A stretch of DNA of 45,628 nt from Flavivirga aquatica. Lineage in GTDB: Bacteria; Bacteroidota; Bacteroidia; Flavobacteriales; Flavobacteriaceae. Below, in pieces: positions 1 through 9,584 of the stretch (the first letter of the stretch is position 1; every line of letters starts with the position of its first letter). Location of the stretch: contig NZ_MDJD01000044.1 in assembly GCF_001747085.1 (NCBI RefSeq), forward strand, positions 1 to 45,628, in the 5' to 3' direction. The notes beneath the pieces were generated by a model. It worked only from the letters and a program-made list of their open reading frames with translations, was not told the origin of the DNA and did no database searches. Position numbers and translations under genes: made by a program.

Positions 1-625
1 ATCTAATAAGGTTCCTAATTCCTTGCAGTAAGTTAGTTCTTTTTCTAAATCATTGCCCTGATTCTTGACCGGCATCTTACAGGTCCAATCTTCTTGGTAA
101 GCATAAACTGATTTGCGAAGTTGTTTTGAACGTTCCCGTAAAACGTCTATAGCTAAAATGGGGTTCGATTTTGATAAACTATGGGTAGCATCTACAATAA
201 TTGATTTTGATGTAATAATACCTTTTTCAATAGCAATACTTACCGTTTTGTTGATAAGCATATCTAATAAATTAGTATCCTTCAAACGTTGTCTGCGACA
301 ATTTTGTTAAGGTACTTGAATCAATAACATCTTCTTCGGGTAACATTTCTAGAAAATATTTAAAGGACATGTCATAGCGTGAACGCTCCACTACATCTAC
401 ATCTGAAATGGTATAAATTACTTTTAGCAGAAGATATTTGAATAGTCTTATGGGACTTTCTGTTTTTCTGCCTAGAGTTTGAGAATATTTTGATTGAAGT
501 TCTTCATAGATGAAATTAAAATCTATTAAATCATTGATACGCCTTAACAAATTAGTGTTAGGAACAATTAAATCATATAAAGAACTGTACTCGCTTAACC
601 GAAGAGATTCCTGTTGAACTATCAT
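1..625 (-). pseudogene. IS1182-type transposase, frameshifted and cut by window edge
   Basis: Minus-strand transposase remnant of the IS1182/DUF772 type. The first part, from the ATG at 625 (a TTG at 640 is possible but less likely), encodes a typical N-terminal domain with the stretch RLFKYLLLKVIYTISDVD. The frame then closes at a TAA at 272-274 after STLTKLSQTTFEGY. With one base removed near 303, translation continues as STLTKFRRQRLKDTNLL and stays open to the window edge. That second part includes SIIVDATHSLSKSNPILAID, whose Asp is the expected first DDE residue of this family. So there is a single +1 frameshift in an otherwise intact reading frame, suggesting recent inactivation or, less likely, programmed frameshifting. 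The C-terminal half and left terminal repeat lie outside the window. Family assignment is from recalled motifs, not a search. Confidence 0.85.
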
Positions 626-644
626 GAATACAAAATACAAAAAA

Positions 645-669
645 CGGCAAGTATCTAAAATACTTACCG
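645..669. repeat. Imperfect hairpin upstream of the transposase, possible IS end
   Basis: The arms CGGCAAGTAT (645-654) and ATACTTACCG (660-669) pair with one G-T mismatch around a 5-nt loop and are flanked by A and T runs. It lies about 20 bp upstream of the transposase start. It may be part of the insertion sequence end, or a terminator-like stem that blocks read-through into the transposase. The exact IS boundary and target duplication cannot be fixed because the other end is outside the window. Confidence 0.4.
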
Positions 670-1010
670 CTTTTATTTAAGTTCGTGACTTTTTCAGTAG
701 CCTCGTAATTTTACTGAGGTATTTTTTATGCTTAACTAATTCCTTTCCAAAGAAAGCTTCTATTTATTCATGTTATGCTTTGGGGTGTTTTAAGTGGTAT
801 ATCTATTTAAGAAAGAATCTAGTATGTTTAGTGGTTTATAGCTTGAAATAATCAATTCTTAAGCTTTTATGTAAGAACTATAATATGATTAACAGATACT
901 ATGACATTAAACTGTATAATTGAAAGTTAGTTTACTTAGTTTGAAATCAGGTTATTAGGTTAATGACGTTTAAATGCATTAGTAGATGAGTCTTATCTTA
1001 TAGAAAGTAA

Positions 1011-1053
1011 AAGAGGTCGTCTAAAAAGAAAATTAACTTTTTAGAGACCTCTT
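1011..1053 (-). terminator. Hairpin terminator of the TonB receptor gene
   Basis: AAGAGGTCGTCTAAAAAG (1011-1028) pairs with CTTTTTAGAGACCTCTT (1037-1053) across an 8-nt loop, with one bulged base. It lies about 40 nt downstream of the minus-strand receptor stop, and a T-rich run follows on the minus strand. It would act as an intrinsic terminator for the receptor transcript. Confidence 0.65.
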
Positions 1054-1092
1054 AAGGGAATTAGTCACTAGTATGTTTTAAAAAAAACTTCT

Positions 1093-3717
1093 TTAGAATT
1101 TAAAATTAAGATTGGCATAGTAATAAGAACCACTAAAGCCCATTTGAACAGCATCCCAATAACCTCCAGAGTCTGAATCTGGTCCTTGTTGATCTGGATA
1201 TACATTAAGTAAATTGTTTCCACCTACATTTAGTTTTAAGTTTTCAGATAATTCAAAACCTAAATTAAGATCTGTTACTATTTTTGCTTCGTAATAATCA
1301 ATAGCCCCACCGTAATCCACTAATTCAATGTCACTAAATCTAGTAATAGATACGCCTGTATCGAACCATTTTTTGTTGTAATTAAGGTTTAAACTTAATT
1401 TGTTATCAGGTGCAGATGCTAATAAAAAAGCTCTGTCACGTGGGCCAAAAAAGGTAGCTTCATCTAAAGATTTATTATTAATGCTTTCAATTTTCATGTC
1501 ATTAATATTGGCTAAAAATGTAGCTCCAATAGAGCTATCGTTGTCTAAATTGTTTTTCCATGATAAAATAATATCAAGACCTGTAGTTTTAGTATCTACA
1601 CCATTAACGAAAAATTGAGCAGTTTCTACATTGTCTATTTGTGGGGCAGGAAAGTTTCCAGTTAGTACAATTCTATCTTCTATATTAATATAATACCCGT
1701 CTACTGTAGCCGTGAAATCACCAAATTTGGCAGTAAAACCTAATGAGGCATTAAGCGCTTTTTCTTCATTAAGTTGTTCTATACCAAATGAAGCAGTTAT
1801 TGGACTATTATTAGGAGATAATAAGGATTCTGATGCTGTGCCACCAGAAAAGTTAGTAAAACGTAAATTATAGTAAATTTGAGCTAAAGAGGGCGCTCTA
1901 AAACCAGAACTTAAAGATCCTCTTATGTTAATATTATTTGTAGCTTTTAAACGAGCAGCTAATTTCCCGTTAAAAGCACTACCAAAGTCACTGTAGTTTT
2001 CAAAACGTGCAGCCGTACTTAGTAAAAAGGACTCAGATAAGTCAAATTCTGCATCGGCGTATAATGATAAGTTGCTTCTACTTCTGTTTATTTCGTTATC
2101 TGGACTATAGCCAGGAAAACCTTGAGAGCCTCCAGGTCTAGGTTGTCCCGTTACAGGATCTATTGATTGTGTTTGATTTTCAGAATCTACAATTAATAAT
2201 CCATTAGTATCGTAAGTTCCCCAAGAATTTTCTTCACCAGCAAAAATGATAAAGTTTTCTGTTCTGTATTCAGTTCCAAACGCTAAACTCATTCCGCTTA
2301 AAACGTTATCATAGTATTTCGAAAAATCTAAGTTTATAGTATTTTGGCTTAAGCTATGTCCACCAGCATCAAAATCGGTAGGAGATGCATCTCCTAAAGA
2401 AGCATTTAAAGTACCTTTTATAAAATAATGAAAGTTATTTTTACCATAAGTATTACTAATGTCTACTTTCCAGCCACTATCGGTTGTTGTTCTTATTCCT
2501 GCAGAAATAGAATTATCTAGAATTATAGATGTAATTCTAGGAGTAAAACCATTAGGGTAAATACTTTGTACAATTCTTTCTGTAGGATTGTTACGAGTGA
2601 AAGCATAAGCATCGGTATCTCTAAAATTACGACCACCAAAGGCATAGAATTCGGTGTTTTCGGCTAAAGGAATAGCTAAATTTCCAAAGAAATTAAAACC
2701 ATCTATAGCAGCCTCTCCAAAACCTTTTCTAAAATCATAACCAGGACGTAATGTTTTATTTTTAGTTAGGTATTCTGTGGTAAAGTTAGCATAACCTTCG
2801 TCGGCAATTTTAAAGCCGTAATTAGCTGTAACTTTTACAGAAGCTCCATCAAAATCTTTATCTTCACCTAAAACATTACCATCTTTATCGGTGTCTAACC
2901 TAAAGCCATCTGTATTAGGGGTGCCAGTTGGGAAATCTCCATCTGGATTATTGAGAAAAGTACCATAGCTTACGGTTCCTGTTAATTCATCAACTTTGTC
3001 TTTTAAAACAATGTTTATTACCCCTGCTATAGCATCAGATCCATATTGTGCAGAAGCTCCATCTCTAAGAATTTCTATCCTTTTAATAGCAGAGGTAGGA
3101 ATAGCATTAAGGTCTGTACCTGTATTTCCTTTTCCTCTAGTTCCAAAAATGTTAATTAAGGAAGATTGGTGTCTTCTCTTTCCATTAATTAAAACCAATG
3201 TTTGGTCTGGACCTAAACCACGTAAAGAAGCAGGATCTATATGGTCGGCACCATCAGAGCCGGATTGTTTATTGGCATTAAATGAAGGCGCTGCATATTG
3301 TAGCATTTGGTTTAACTCTACCTTACCAATTTGGGTAGATACTTCAGCAATATCTATAACATCTATAGCTACAGCGGTATCTACAGCAGTACGTTTTGGG
3401 CTACGAGAACCTACAAGAACAACAGCATCTAGTGCTTCTCCGTCAGACATTGTTATATCTATAATAGCTCTCCCGTTAACAAGAGTTTCTTCGGTAGCAT
3501 AACCAACATAACTAAAAATTAAGGCTGCATTTTGGTTAATTGAAATTGAATATTTTCCGTCAAAATTGGATGTTACTCCATTGGATGTTCCTTTTTCTAA
3601 AATGTTAACTCCAGGGATTGGGATTCCACTAGAATCTGTAATAGTACCAGAGACATTTTGTTGAGCAAATGCCATTCCAGCTGTTAAGAAATAAAAAAAA
3701 AATAATAGTTTTTTCAT
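1093..3717 (-). CDS. TonB-dependent outer-membrane receptor with CarboxypepD_reg-like domain
   Basis: An 874-residue outer-membrane active transporter. Residues 1-19 are a signal peptide (cleavage near AFAQQ). Residues about 20-90 are a CarboxypepD_reg-like beta-sandwich (DGKYSISI, IFSYVGY), typical of Bacteroidota receptors. Residues about 100-240 are the plug, with the hallmark EILRDGASAQYGSDAIAGV at about 215-232. The remainder is a 22-strand-type beta-barrel ending in an aromatic (NLNFKF). It is shorter than SusC proteins (about 1000 aa) and no SusD partner is adjacent, so a polysaccharide utilisation role is not supported. Iron chelates, cofactors, small peptides or oligosaccharides are all possible substrates. 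It appears to be a single-gene transcript ending in the hairpin at 1011-1053. Function class is sure; substrate is unknown. Confidence 0.93.
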   Translation of the reverse strand: MKKLLFFFYFLTAGMAFAQQNVSGTITDSSGIPIPGVNILEKGTSNGVTSNFDGKYSISINQNAALIFSYVGYATEETLVNGRAIIDITMSDGEALDAVVLVGSRSPKRTAVDTAVAIDVIDIAEVSTQIGKVELNQMLQYAAPSFNANKQSGSDGADHIDPASLRGLGPDQTLVLINGKRRHQSSLINIFGTRGKGNTGTDLNAIPTSAIKRIEILRDGASAQYGSDAIAGVINIVLKDKVDELTGTVSYGTFLNNPDGDFPTGTPNTDGFRLDTDKDGNVLGEDKDFDGASVKVTANYGFKIADEGYANFTTEYLTKNKTLRPGYDFRKGFGEAAIDGFNFFGNLAIPLAENTEFYAFGGRNFRDTDAYAFTRNNPTERIVQSIYPNGFTPRITSIILDNSISAGIRTTTDSGWKVDISNTYGKNNFHYFIKGTLNASLGDASPTDFDAGGHSLSQNTINLDFSKYYDNVLSGMSLAFGTEYRTENFIIFAGEENSWGTYDTNGLLIVDSENQTQSIDPVTGQPRPGGSQGFPGYSPDNEINRSRSNLSLYADAEFDLSESFLLSTAARFENYSDFGSAFNGKLAARLKATNNINIRGSLSSGFRAPSLAQIYYNLRFTNFSGGTASESLLSPNNSPITASFGIEQLNEEKALNASLGFTAKFGDFTATVDGYYINIEDRIVLTGNFPAPQIDNVETAQFFVNGVDTKTTGLDIILSWKNNLDNDSSIGATFLANINDMKIESINNKSLDEATFFGPRDRAFLLASAPDNKLSLNLNYNKKWFDTGVSITRFSDIELVDYGGAIDYYEAKIVTDLNLGFELSENLKLNVGGNNLLNVYPDQQGPDSDSGGYWDAVQMGFSGSYYYANLNFKF

Positions 3718-4099
3718 GTAATCGTTTTTAATAGGTTAAATTAATAAATGAGGTTTTTGAATTAAAAAGCGTACAATTTATGTAAAATTTACTTCAAAAT
3801 ATGTAGACTTTAATAATAAAATAACGAATTTTAAGATATTGAATGTTGATTATGCTGATATTTAACAAGTTTCGTTAAATATTTTTTAACAAGTTAATCG
3901 AGAGGTTTTATGTGCTTTAACGACAAAGCAAGTCATGGCTATTAATGGCCTAAAATAAATTTACAATGAAAAGATGTTTTAAAGTATTGTTGTGTAGTGT
4001 TTTATGCTTGTTTTTTATAAAGTAAATAGAAATTATTGTTTAATAATTAGCTGATTTGTAGAATCTAATAAAAATTTTAAAATAGTATATATTATAGTA

Positions 4100-4107
4100 T
4101 ATATTTG
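4100..4107 (+). promoter_or_regulatory. -7 promoter element (TATATTTG) for ychF
   Basis: Exact match to the Bacteroidota -7 consensus TAnnTTTG, about 117 nt upstream of the ychF start. No convincing TTTG -33 element is seen 19-21 nt before it. If used, it gives a leader of roughly 110 nt that contains the stem at 4191-4209. Confidence 0.45.
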
Positions 4108-4190
4108 CATTTCTAAAATGAATCTTTAAAAACCATTATTAGTGGTATAAGGAGGTTAAAAGAATATATTTTAAATAAAAAGTTAAACCA

Positions 4191-4209
4191 CTCTTTATTA
4201 AATAAAGAG
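4191..4209 (+). promoter_or_regulatory. Hairpin in the ychF 5' leader
   Basis: CTCTTTATT (4191-4199) and AATAAAGAG (4201-4209) are perfect inverted arms ending 14 nt before the ychF ATG. Its first two bases also belong to ACCACT (4187-4192), which can pair with AGTGGT at 4141-4146. The leader therefore has two overlapping pairing options. A regulatory role is inference only. Confidence 0.35.
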
Positions 4210-4223
4210 CCAAGGAAAGGAAT

Positions 4224-5318
4224 ATGAAAGCAGGTATTGTAGGATTACCAAACGTAGGAAAGTCAACCTTATTCAATTGTTTATCAAATGCAAAAGCGCA
4301 AAGTGCAAACTTTCCATTTTGTACAATAGAACCAAATATAGGTGTAGTAAATGTGCCAGATCCACGTTTAGAAAAACTAGAAGAATTGGTGAATCCAGAA
4401 CGTGTATTACCAGCAACCGTAGAGATTGTTGATATTGCAGGTTTGGTAAAAGGAGCAAGTAAGGGAGAAGGTTTAGGAAATCAGTTTTTAGCAAACATAA
4501 GAGAAACAGATGCTATTTTACATGTTTTAAGATGTTTTAATAATGATAATATTGTACATGTAGATGGTAGTGTAGATCCTATTAGAGATAAGGAAACTAT
4601 CGATATGGAATTACAACTTAAAGATTTAGAAACGGTTGATAAAAAACTAGATAAAGTAAAACGTGCTGCAAAAACGGGTAATAAAGAGGCGCAAAAAGAA
4701 GAGGCTATTTTATTAAAAATAAAAGAAGGCTTAGAAGCTGGTGTTTCTGTTAGAGCATTAGATTTTAGTGAGGAAGATTATGTAGATTTTGTTGTGCCAT
4801 CGCAGTTTATTACAGATAAACCAGTTATGTATGTATGTAATGTAGATGAAGGTGCTGCTGTTTCTGGTAATGATTATGTAGAGCAAGTAAAAGAAGCTGT
4901 TAAAGATGAAAATGCTGAGGTTTTAGTATTAGCAGTAGGTACTGAAGCAGATATTAATGAGTTAGAAGATTATGAAGAACGTCAAATGTTTCTTCAAGAT
5001 ATAGGATTAGAGGAAGCAGGCGCATCTAAATTAATTCGTTCGGCGTATAAGTTGTTAAATCAACAAACCTACTTTACGGCTGGAGTTAAGGAAGTACGTG
5101 CATGGACTATCGATGTAGGAGCCTCAGCACCACAAGCAGCAGGTGTTATTCATACTGATTTTGAAAAAGGGTTCATTAGAGCTGAAGTTATTGGATATAA
5201 CGATTATGTAGCTTATGGTAGTGAATCAAAAGTTAAAGAAGCAGGTAAAATGCGTGTTGAAGGAAAAAATTATGTGGTTAATGATGGAGATGTGATGCAT
5301 TTCTTGTTTAATGTGTAA
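4224..5318 (+). CDS. ychF: Ribosome-binding ATPase YchF (Obg/OLA1 family)
   Basis: A 364-residue universally conserved P-loop NTPase that binds the ribosome/50S subunit and is linked to translation-associated stress responses. The P-loop GLPNVGKS is at residues 7-14. The G3 motif [20 protein letters not shown] is at about 70-89. The usual NKxD base-recognition motif is replaced by NVDE (in YVCNVDEGA), which explains the known ATP rather than GTP preference. A coiled-coil-like segment spans about 130-165, and a C-terminal TGS domain ends the protein ([22 protein letters not shown] region). Length matches the family (about 363). It starts at the first ATG after an A/G-rich stretch and is probably transcribed alone. 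Confidence 0.98.
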   Translation: MKAGIVGLPNVGKSTLFNCLSNAKAQSANFPFCTIEPNIGVVNVPDPRLEKLEELVNPERVLPATVEIVDIAGLVKGASKGEGLGNQFLANIRETDAILHVLRCFNNDNIVHVDGSVDPIRDKETIDMELQLKDLETVDKKLDKVKRAAKTGNKEAQKEEAILLKIKEGLEAGVSVRALDFSEEDYVDFVVPSQFITDKPVMYVCNVDEGAAVSGNDYVEQVKEAVKDENAEVLVLAVGTEADINELEDYEERQMFLQDIGLEEAGASKLIRSAYKLLNQQTYFTAGVKEVRAWTIDVGASAPQAAGVIHTDFEKGFIRAEVIGYNDYVAYGSESKVKEAGKMRVEGKNYVVNDGDVMHFLFNV

Positions 5319-5547
5319 TTAGTTTTTATAGTACCTATTATTCATATTTTTGAATATTTCGTTTTTAATTTTTTTGAAAGTATACTTGGTGCCCCAAAGT
5401 GTAAAATAAATTTTTAAAAGCTATAAAAGTTAGAGAGGTAAATTCCTATTTAAGAGTTTTATTACTAGCTTTTTAACCTTATTAAAGACCTTTGGATTAA
5501 TAATCATTTTTTGATTTACAAAAAATGAAAGTTATAATTATAAACAC

Positions 5548-6009
5548 ATGGCACTAATTAAAATCAAAACTGAAATTAAAGCAGACATCAAAACATGCTT
5601 TGATTTGGCTAGAAATATTGATGTACACCAAGAGTCAATGCAGCATTCTGGTGAGATAGCAATATCTGGTAAAACTTCTGGGTTGATTGAATTAAGAGAA
5701 ACGGTTACCTGGGAAGCTAAGCATTTTGGATTTGTACAACATCTAACATCAAAAATTACAGAATTAGAAGCGCCATATTATTTTGTAGATGAAATGATTT
5801 TTGGAGCTTTTAAATCATTCCGTCATGAACATCGTTTTCAAGAAAAAGATGGATTAACTATAATGATAGATGAATTCCATTTTGAATCTCCTTTTTATAT
5901 TTTAGGAAAGTTTGCTAATTGGTTGTTTTTAAAAAGGTATATGACTAATCTTTTAGAAATAAGAAATAGTATTTTAAAAGAAAAAGCAGAGTCTTTAGTT
6001 CGTGTCTAA
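5548..6009 (+). CDS. SRPBCC-fold protein (START/Bet v1-like)
   Basis: A 153-residue cytosolic protein of the SRPBCC ligand-binding superfamily, recognised by length and pattern. It has an initial strand (ALIKIKTEIKADIKTCFDLARNIDVH), a run of antiparallel strands with alternating charged and hydrophobic residues, and a C-terminal helix (FLKRYMTNLLEIRNSILKEK). Flavobacterial homologues are often annotated as SRPBCC family or 'cell division' proteins without experimental support. No signal peptide or membrane segment. It sits 229 nt after ychF and 149 nt before the EamA gene, so no operon is evident. The ligand is unknown. Confidence 0.8.
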   Translation: MALIKIKTEIKADIKTCFDLARNIDVHQESMQHSGEIAISGKTSGLIELRETVTWEAKHFGFVQHLTSKITELEAPYYFVDEMIFGAFKSFRHEHRFQEKDGLTIMIDEFHFESPFYILGKFANWLFLKRYMTNLLEIRNSILKEKAESLVRV

Positions 6010-6146
6010 ACTTTTGTGATTCTAAGAAGTAACTTGTTTGTAATAAGTAGATTACTTTTGTTTTCTTTTTTTACTGTTTTAAAGACGTACGTTTTGAACA
6101 TCGTAATTATATAGTTACTCAAAATAGTTGATTCTAAAGGTAGTAT

Positions 6147-6154
6147 TATTTTTG
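6147..6154 (+). promoter_or_regulatory. -7 promoter element (TATTTTTG) abutting the EamA start
   Basis: Exact TAnnTTTG match ending 4 nt before the ATG at 6159. A TTG at 6128-6130 lies 16 nt upstream, shorter than the usual -33 spacing. If this is the promoter, transcription would begin at or next to the A of the start codon. Confidence 0.5.
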
Positions 6155-6158
6155 ATGC

Positions 6159-7058
6159 ATGCAAGCAACAAGAAATTTTTGGTATGGTATAGGTATTGGG
6201 GTTTTAGGAGTAGTTCTTTTTTCTTCTAAAGCAGTTATGGTTAAGTTAGCTTATAAGTATGAGGTAGACGTTATTAGTATACTATTATTAAGAATGTTGT
6301 TTTCTTTTCCTTTTTATGTATTTATAGCCTATATATACCGTAATAAAAATAAAGATGTTTTACTAAATAAAAAAGATTATACTTGGGTTATTTTCTTTGG
6401 CTTAGTTGGTTATTATTTGGCAAGTTATTTTGATTTTGTTGGTCTTACATATATAAAGGCAAGTTTAGAACGCATCATTTTATTCCTATATCCAACTATA
6501 GTTATTTTATTAAATAAATTATTTTTAAAACGAGTTATTACAAAAATTCAATCGGGAGCTATAGCTTTAACCTATTTAGGGATTGTTATTGCATTTTGGG
6601 ATGAGGTTGCTATATCTGGAAGTGATACTTATTTAGGAGGCGTATTTATATTATTAAGTGCGATAACGTATGCTTCTTATTTAGTAGGTAGTGATTGGTT
6701 GATTCCTAAATTTGGTGTGATGAAATTTACTGCCTATGCTATGATTGTTTCTTGTGTTTGTGTATTTATTCATTATAATATTATAAGTGAGATTAATTTA
6801 TTTAGTTTTACATGGGAAGTTTATGTGTTAGGGTTTCTAATAGCTGTTTTTGCAACAGTGATACCATCGTTTTTAGTGTCGACTTCTATAAAAATGATAA
6901 ATTCCTCAAATTTTGCTATTGTAGCAGGAGTAGGACCAGTATCTACTATTGCTTTAGCCGCTATATTTTTAAATGAAAGACTAACCTTATTACAGTTATT
7001 TGGAGCTTTAGTAGTTATACTAGGTATTGTATTAGTGTCTCTAAAAAAAGGAAAATAG
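6159..7058 (+). CDS. EamA/DMT-family inner-membrane transporter
   Basis: A 299-residue integral membrane protein with about ten hydrophobic segments in two EamA repeats. The first repeat covers roughly residues 8-145. The second covers about 158-295 and ends with the typical GALVVILGIVLVSLKKGK. The motif NERLTLLQLFGALVVILG near the end is the usual EamA signature (E-x-x-[ST]-x-x-Q-x-x-G). Members of the drug/metabolite transporter superfamily export amino acids, nucleosides or other small metabolites; the substrate cannot be told here. The ATG at 6159 is chosen because it keeps the N-terminal MQATRNFWYGIGIG and lies just after a consensus -7 element. Confidence 0.9.
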   Translation: MQATRNFWYGIGIGVLGVVLFSSKAVMVKLAYKYEVDVISILLLRMLFSFPFYVFIAYIYRNKNKDVLLNKKDYTWVIFFGLVGYYLASYFDFVGLTYIKASLERIILFLYPTIVILLNKLFLKRVITKIQSGAIALTYLGIVIAFWDEVAISGSDTYLGGVFILLSAITYASYLVGSDWLIPKFGVMKFTAYAMIVSCVCVFIHYNIISEINLFSFTWEVYVLGFLIAVFATVIPSFLVSTSIKMINSSNFAIVAGVGPVSTIALAAIFLNERLTLLQLFGALVVILGIVLVSLKKGK

Positions 7059-7172
7059 AAGTAGTTTAATATCTGTTTTCTTTTCTTTTTTGTAATCAAG
7101 AAATGGAGAAAAAATTAAGATGTATTACTGTGGTACTTTCGTATGATAAATAGGGTAGTTATGTGTTCTCAG

Positions 7173-7180
7173 TAATTTTG
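7173..7180 (+). promoter_or_regulatory. Candidate -7 element (TAATTTTG) upstream of parE
   Basis: TAnnTTTG match about 97 nt before the parE ATG. No clear -33 TTTG is found at the right distance. Such octamers also arise by chance in this AT-rich DNA, so this is only a candidate. Confidence 0.3.
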
Positions 7181-7276
7181 ATTTTTTATTGTTAATTACT
7201 TTGTATGCTTCCTGTTTTTATTTTTTGTTTTGTTATGCTATATTAGCATTCTATCTTAGAAATAACATCAACTTTA

Positions 7277-9130
7277 ATGGCAGAACAATCTAATTATACC
7301 GAAGATAATATACGTTCACTAGACTGGAAAGAACATATCCGTATGCGTCCTGGGATGTATATAGGAAAACTTGGTGATGGATCTTCACCAGATGATGGTA
7401 TATATATATTGTTAAAAGAAGTACTAGATAACTCTATTGACGAATTTGTTATGGGGGCTGGTAAAAATATTGAGATTTCCATTCAAGGAACAAAAGTTAT
7501 TGTGCGCGATTATGGTCGAGGTATTCCTTTAGGAAAAGTTGTTGATGTCGTTTCTAAAATGAATACAGGAGGAAAGTACGATTCTAAGGCCTTTAAAAAG
7601 TCTGTAGGGTTAAATGGAGTTGGTACAAAGGCAGTTAATGCCTTGTCTTCGTTTTTTAGAGTAGAATCTACGCGTGATAGTAAAAGCGCTTCCGCAGAAT
7701 TTGAGCAAGGAAATTTAATAAATCAAGAATTTTTAGAAGAAACATCACGCCGAAAGGGAACTAAGGTATCTTTTATTCCAGATGATTTAATTTTTAAAAA
7801 TTATAAGTATAGAAACGAGTATATCGTTAAAATGCTTAAAAATTATGTGTACCTTAATCCAGGGTTAACCATAGTTTTTAATGGTGAAAAGTTTTTTAGT
7901 GAGAATGGATTAAAAGATTTATTAAGTGAAAAAATTAATGAATCTGATTTGTTATATCCAATCATTCATTTACGGGGAGATGATATAGAAGTCGCTTTAA
8001 CACATAGTAAAACACAGTATAGCGAAGAATACAATAGTTTTGTAAATGGACAAAATACGACGCAAGGAGGAACGCATTTAAATGCCTTTAGAGAAGCTTT
8101 AGTAAGAACATTACGTGAGTTTTATGGTAAAAATTATGATGCATCAGATATTAGAAAATCAGTTGTAAGTGCTATAGCTATTAAAGTTATGGAGCCAGTT
8201 TTTGAGAGTCAGACTAAAACTAAATTAGGGTCTACCGATATGGGAGGAGATTTACCAACGGTTAGAACTTATATAAGTGATTTTCTTAAAAAGTATCTAG
8301 ATAACTATTTGCATAAAAACCCAGATACAGCCGAAAGTATTCAACGTAAAATTTTACAAGCAGAACGCGAACGAAAAGAACTTTCAGGAATAAGAAAATT
8401 AGCAAAAGACAGAGCAAAAAAAGCAAGTCTACACAATAAAAAACTTCGAGATTGTCGAGTACACTTTGGAGATGCTAAAAATCAAAGAAATTTAGAAAGT
8501 ACTTTGTTTATTACTGAGGGAGATTCAGCATCGGGAAGTATCACAAAATCACGAGATGTAAATACACAAGCTGTATTTAGTTTAAAAGGAAAGCCTTTAA
8601 ACTGTTATGGTTTAACTAAAAAAATTGTATACGAAAACGAAGAGTTTAATCTCCTGCAAGCTGCTTTAAATATAGAAGAATCCCTAGAAGATTTGCGTTA
8701 TAATAATGTGGTTATAGCTACAGATGCCGATGTCGATGGGATGCACATTCGTTTATTATTAATAACTTTCTTTCTTCAGTTTTTTCCTGAAGTGATAAAA
8801 GAAGGCCATTTATATATATTACAAACACCTTTATTTCGTGTAAGAAATAAAAAAGAAACCATCTATTGTTATTCTGAAGAAGAACGTGTTAATGCTATAG
8901 AGAAATTAAAACCAAAACCTGAGATAACTCGATTTAAAGGTTTAGGTGAAATTTCGCCAGACGAGTTTAAGCATTTTATAGGAGACGATATTCGTTTAGA
9001 CCCAATTATGTTAGATGATAATATGTCCATAGAAGAATTGTTATCATTTTACATGGGTAAAAATACGCCAACACGACAAGAATTTATTATTGAGAATTTA
9101 AAGGTGGAGATGGATTTAATTGAGGACTAA
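7277..9130 (+). CDS. parE: DNA topoisomerase IV subunit B
   Basis: A 617-residue type IIA topoisomerase ATPase subunit, which with ParC decatenates and relaxes DNA. The GHKL ATPase shows the N-box ([11 protein letters not shown], residues about 48-58), DYGRGIP, and the [11 protein letters not shown] loop. The transducer domain follows. The TOPRIM metal-binding site is visible as [10 protein letters not shown] and the [11 protein letters not shown] acidic motif. The C-terminal [10 protein letters not shown] is characteristic. The short length, without the gyrase-specific insertion, and linkage to a parC-like gene favour topoisomerase IV over gyrase. It is the first gene of a four-gene plus-strand cluster. 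Confidence 0.95.
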   Translation: MAEQSNYTEDNIRSLDWKEHIRMRPGMYIGKLGDGSSPDDGIYILLKEVLDNSIDEFVMGAGKNIEISIQGTKVIVRDYGRGIPLGKVVDVVSKMNTGGKYDSKAFKKSVGLNGVGTKAVNALSSFFRVESTRDSKSASAEFEQGNLINQEFLEETSRRKGTKVSFIPDDLIFKNYKYRNEYIVKMLKNYVYLNPGLTIVFNGEKFFSENGLKDLLSEKINESDLLYPIIHLRGDDIEVALTHSKTQYSEEYNSFVNGQNTTQGGTHLNAFREALVRTLREFYGKNYDASDIRKSVVSAIAIKVMEPVFESQTKTKLGSTDMGGDLPTVRTYISDFLKKYLDNYLHKNPDTAESIQRKILQAERERKELSGIRKLAKDRAKKASLHNKKLRDCRVHFGDAKNQRNLESTLFITEGDSASGSITKSRDVNTQAVFSLKGKPLNCYGLTKKIVYENEEFNLLQAALNIEESLEDLRYNNVVIATDADVDGMHIRLLLITFFLQFFPEVIKEGHLYILQTPLFRVRNKKETIYCYSEEERVNAIEKLKPKPEITRFKGLGEISPDEFKHFIGDDIRLDPIMLDDNMSIEELLSFYMGKNTPTRQEFIIENLKVEMDLIED

Positions 9131-9184
9131 CGTGATACTGCTAAAGCAGGTGGTATTTTGGAGTAAATAAAAAGTTTATAAACA

Positions 9185-9523
9185 ATGAACCTATATACAT
9201 ATTGTAAATCTTGTAAAAGTAATATAAATATTAAATCTAGCGCATCAACCAGACCAGATTTGCAAATGGAAAAGGGTGAAGAGTTTAATGTTAATTGTCA
9301 AAATTGTGGACATGTTGAAAAAAAGTATGTTAACGATATAAAGGCTGAGTCAAGTAAAATTGTTATGTTTATAGGTTTGGTAATAGCAATTTTAGCTACA
9401 ATTATATTGTGGATTTCTTTTAGAGGAATAGCTTTGGCTGTTTTAGTAATCCCAATTCTTTTTTGGCAACAACAAATGAGTGCCACGAAATCTTTTAATT
9501 CATATATGATTAGAAGAAAATAG
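9185..9523 (+). CDS. Small zinc-ribbon membrane protein
   Basis: A 112-residue unknown protein. Two CxxC pairs (C7/C10 and C38/C41) form a probable zinc ribbon on the N-terminal cytosolic side. Two hydrophobic segments follow (about 58-77 and 81-97). The tail is short and basic (IRRK). It lies 54 nt after parE and before a small basic ORF and parC. The position suggests co-transcription with the topoisomerase genes, but nothing in the sequence ties it to topoisomerase activity. Confidence 0.75.
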   Translation: MNLYTYCKSCKSNINIKSSASTRPDLQMEKGEEFNVNCQNCGHVEKKYVNDIKAESSKIVMFIGLVIAILATIILWISFRGIALAVLVIPILFWQQQMSATKSFNSYMIRRK

Positions 9524-9584
9524 ATTTAGAAATTAAATTAATAAGATTCTTGTCTGCGCAGGAATTCACTAAATTTAGAATTGT

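Larger units (their letters stand above)
626..1092. other. Intergenic region between IS fragment and TonB receptor
   Basis: About 470 nt without a supportable gene. It holds the hairpin at 645-669 next to the transposase and a strong hairpin at 1011-1053 just past the TonB receptor stop codon. Only very short open frames occur between them. The sequence is AT-rich, and I saw no tRNA or repeat array. Confidence 0.6.
3718..4223. other. Intergenic region between TonB receptor and ychF
   Basis: A divergent 506-nt spacer carrying the upstream regions of the receptor (minus) and ychF (plus). It contains a -7-type element at 4100-4107 and a stem at 4191-4209 before ychF. A 20-codon open frame at 3966-4025 looks signal-peptide-like but is too short to support as a gene. 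I saw no RNA gene. Confidence 0.55.

Noticed and set aside
113-310. 65-codon plus-strand frame at the left edge
   Set aside because: It is antisense to the transposase, whose translation on the minus strand is clearly the coding one.
2996-3502. 168-codon plus-strand open frame inside the TonB receptor
   Set aside because: It is antisense to the conserved plug domain and has no recognisable motif; a composition shadow of the receptor gene.
1093-3717. SusC-type polysaccharide utilisation locus
   Set aside because: The receptor is shorter than SusC and no SusD, glycoside hydrolase or sensor gene is adjacent.
3966-4025. 20-codon frame MKRCFKVLLCSV... in the ychF upstream region
   Set aside because: Looks like a signal peptide but stops at once; too short and without promoter context to call a gene.
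5339-5356. A/T-rich stem after ychF as terminator
   Set aside because: Only six weak A/T-dominated pairs; not stronger than expected by chance in this composition.
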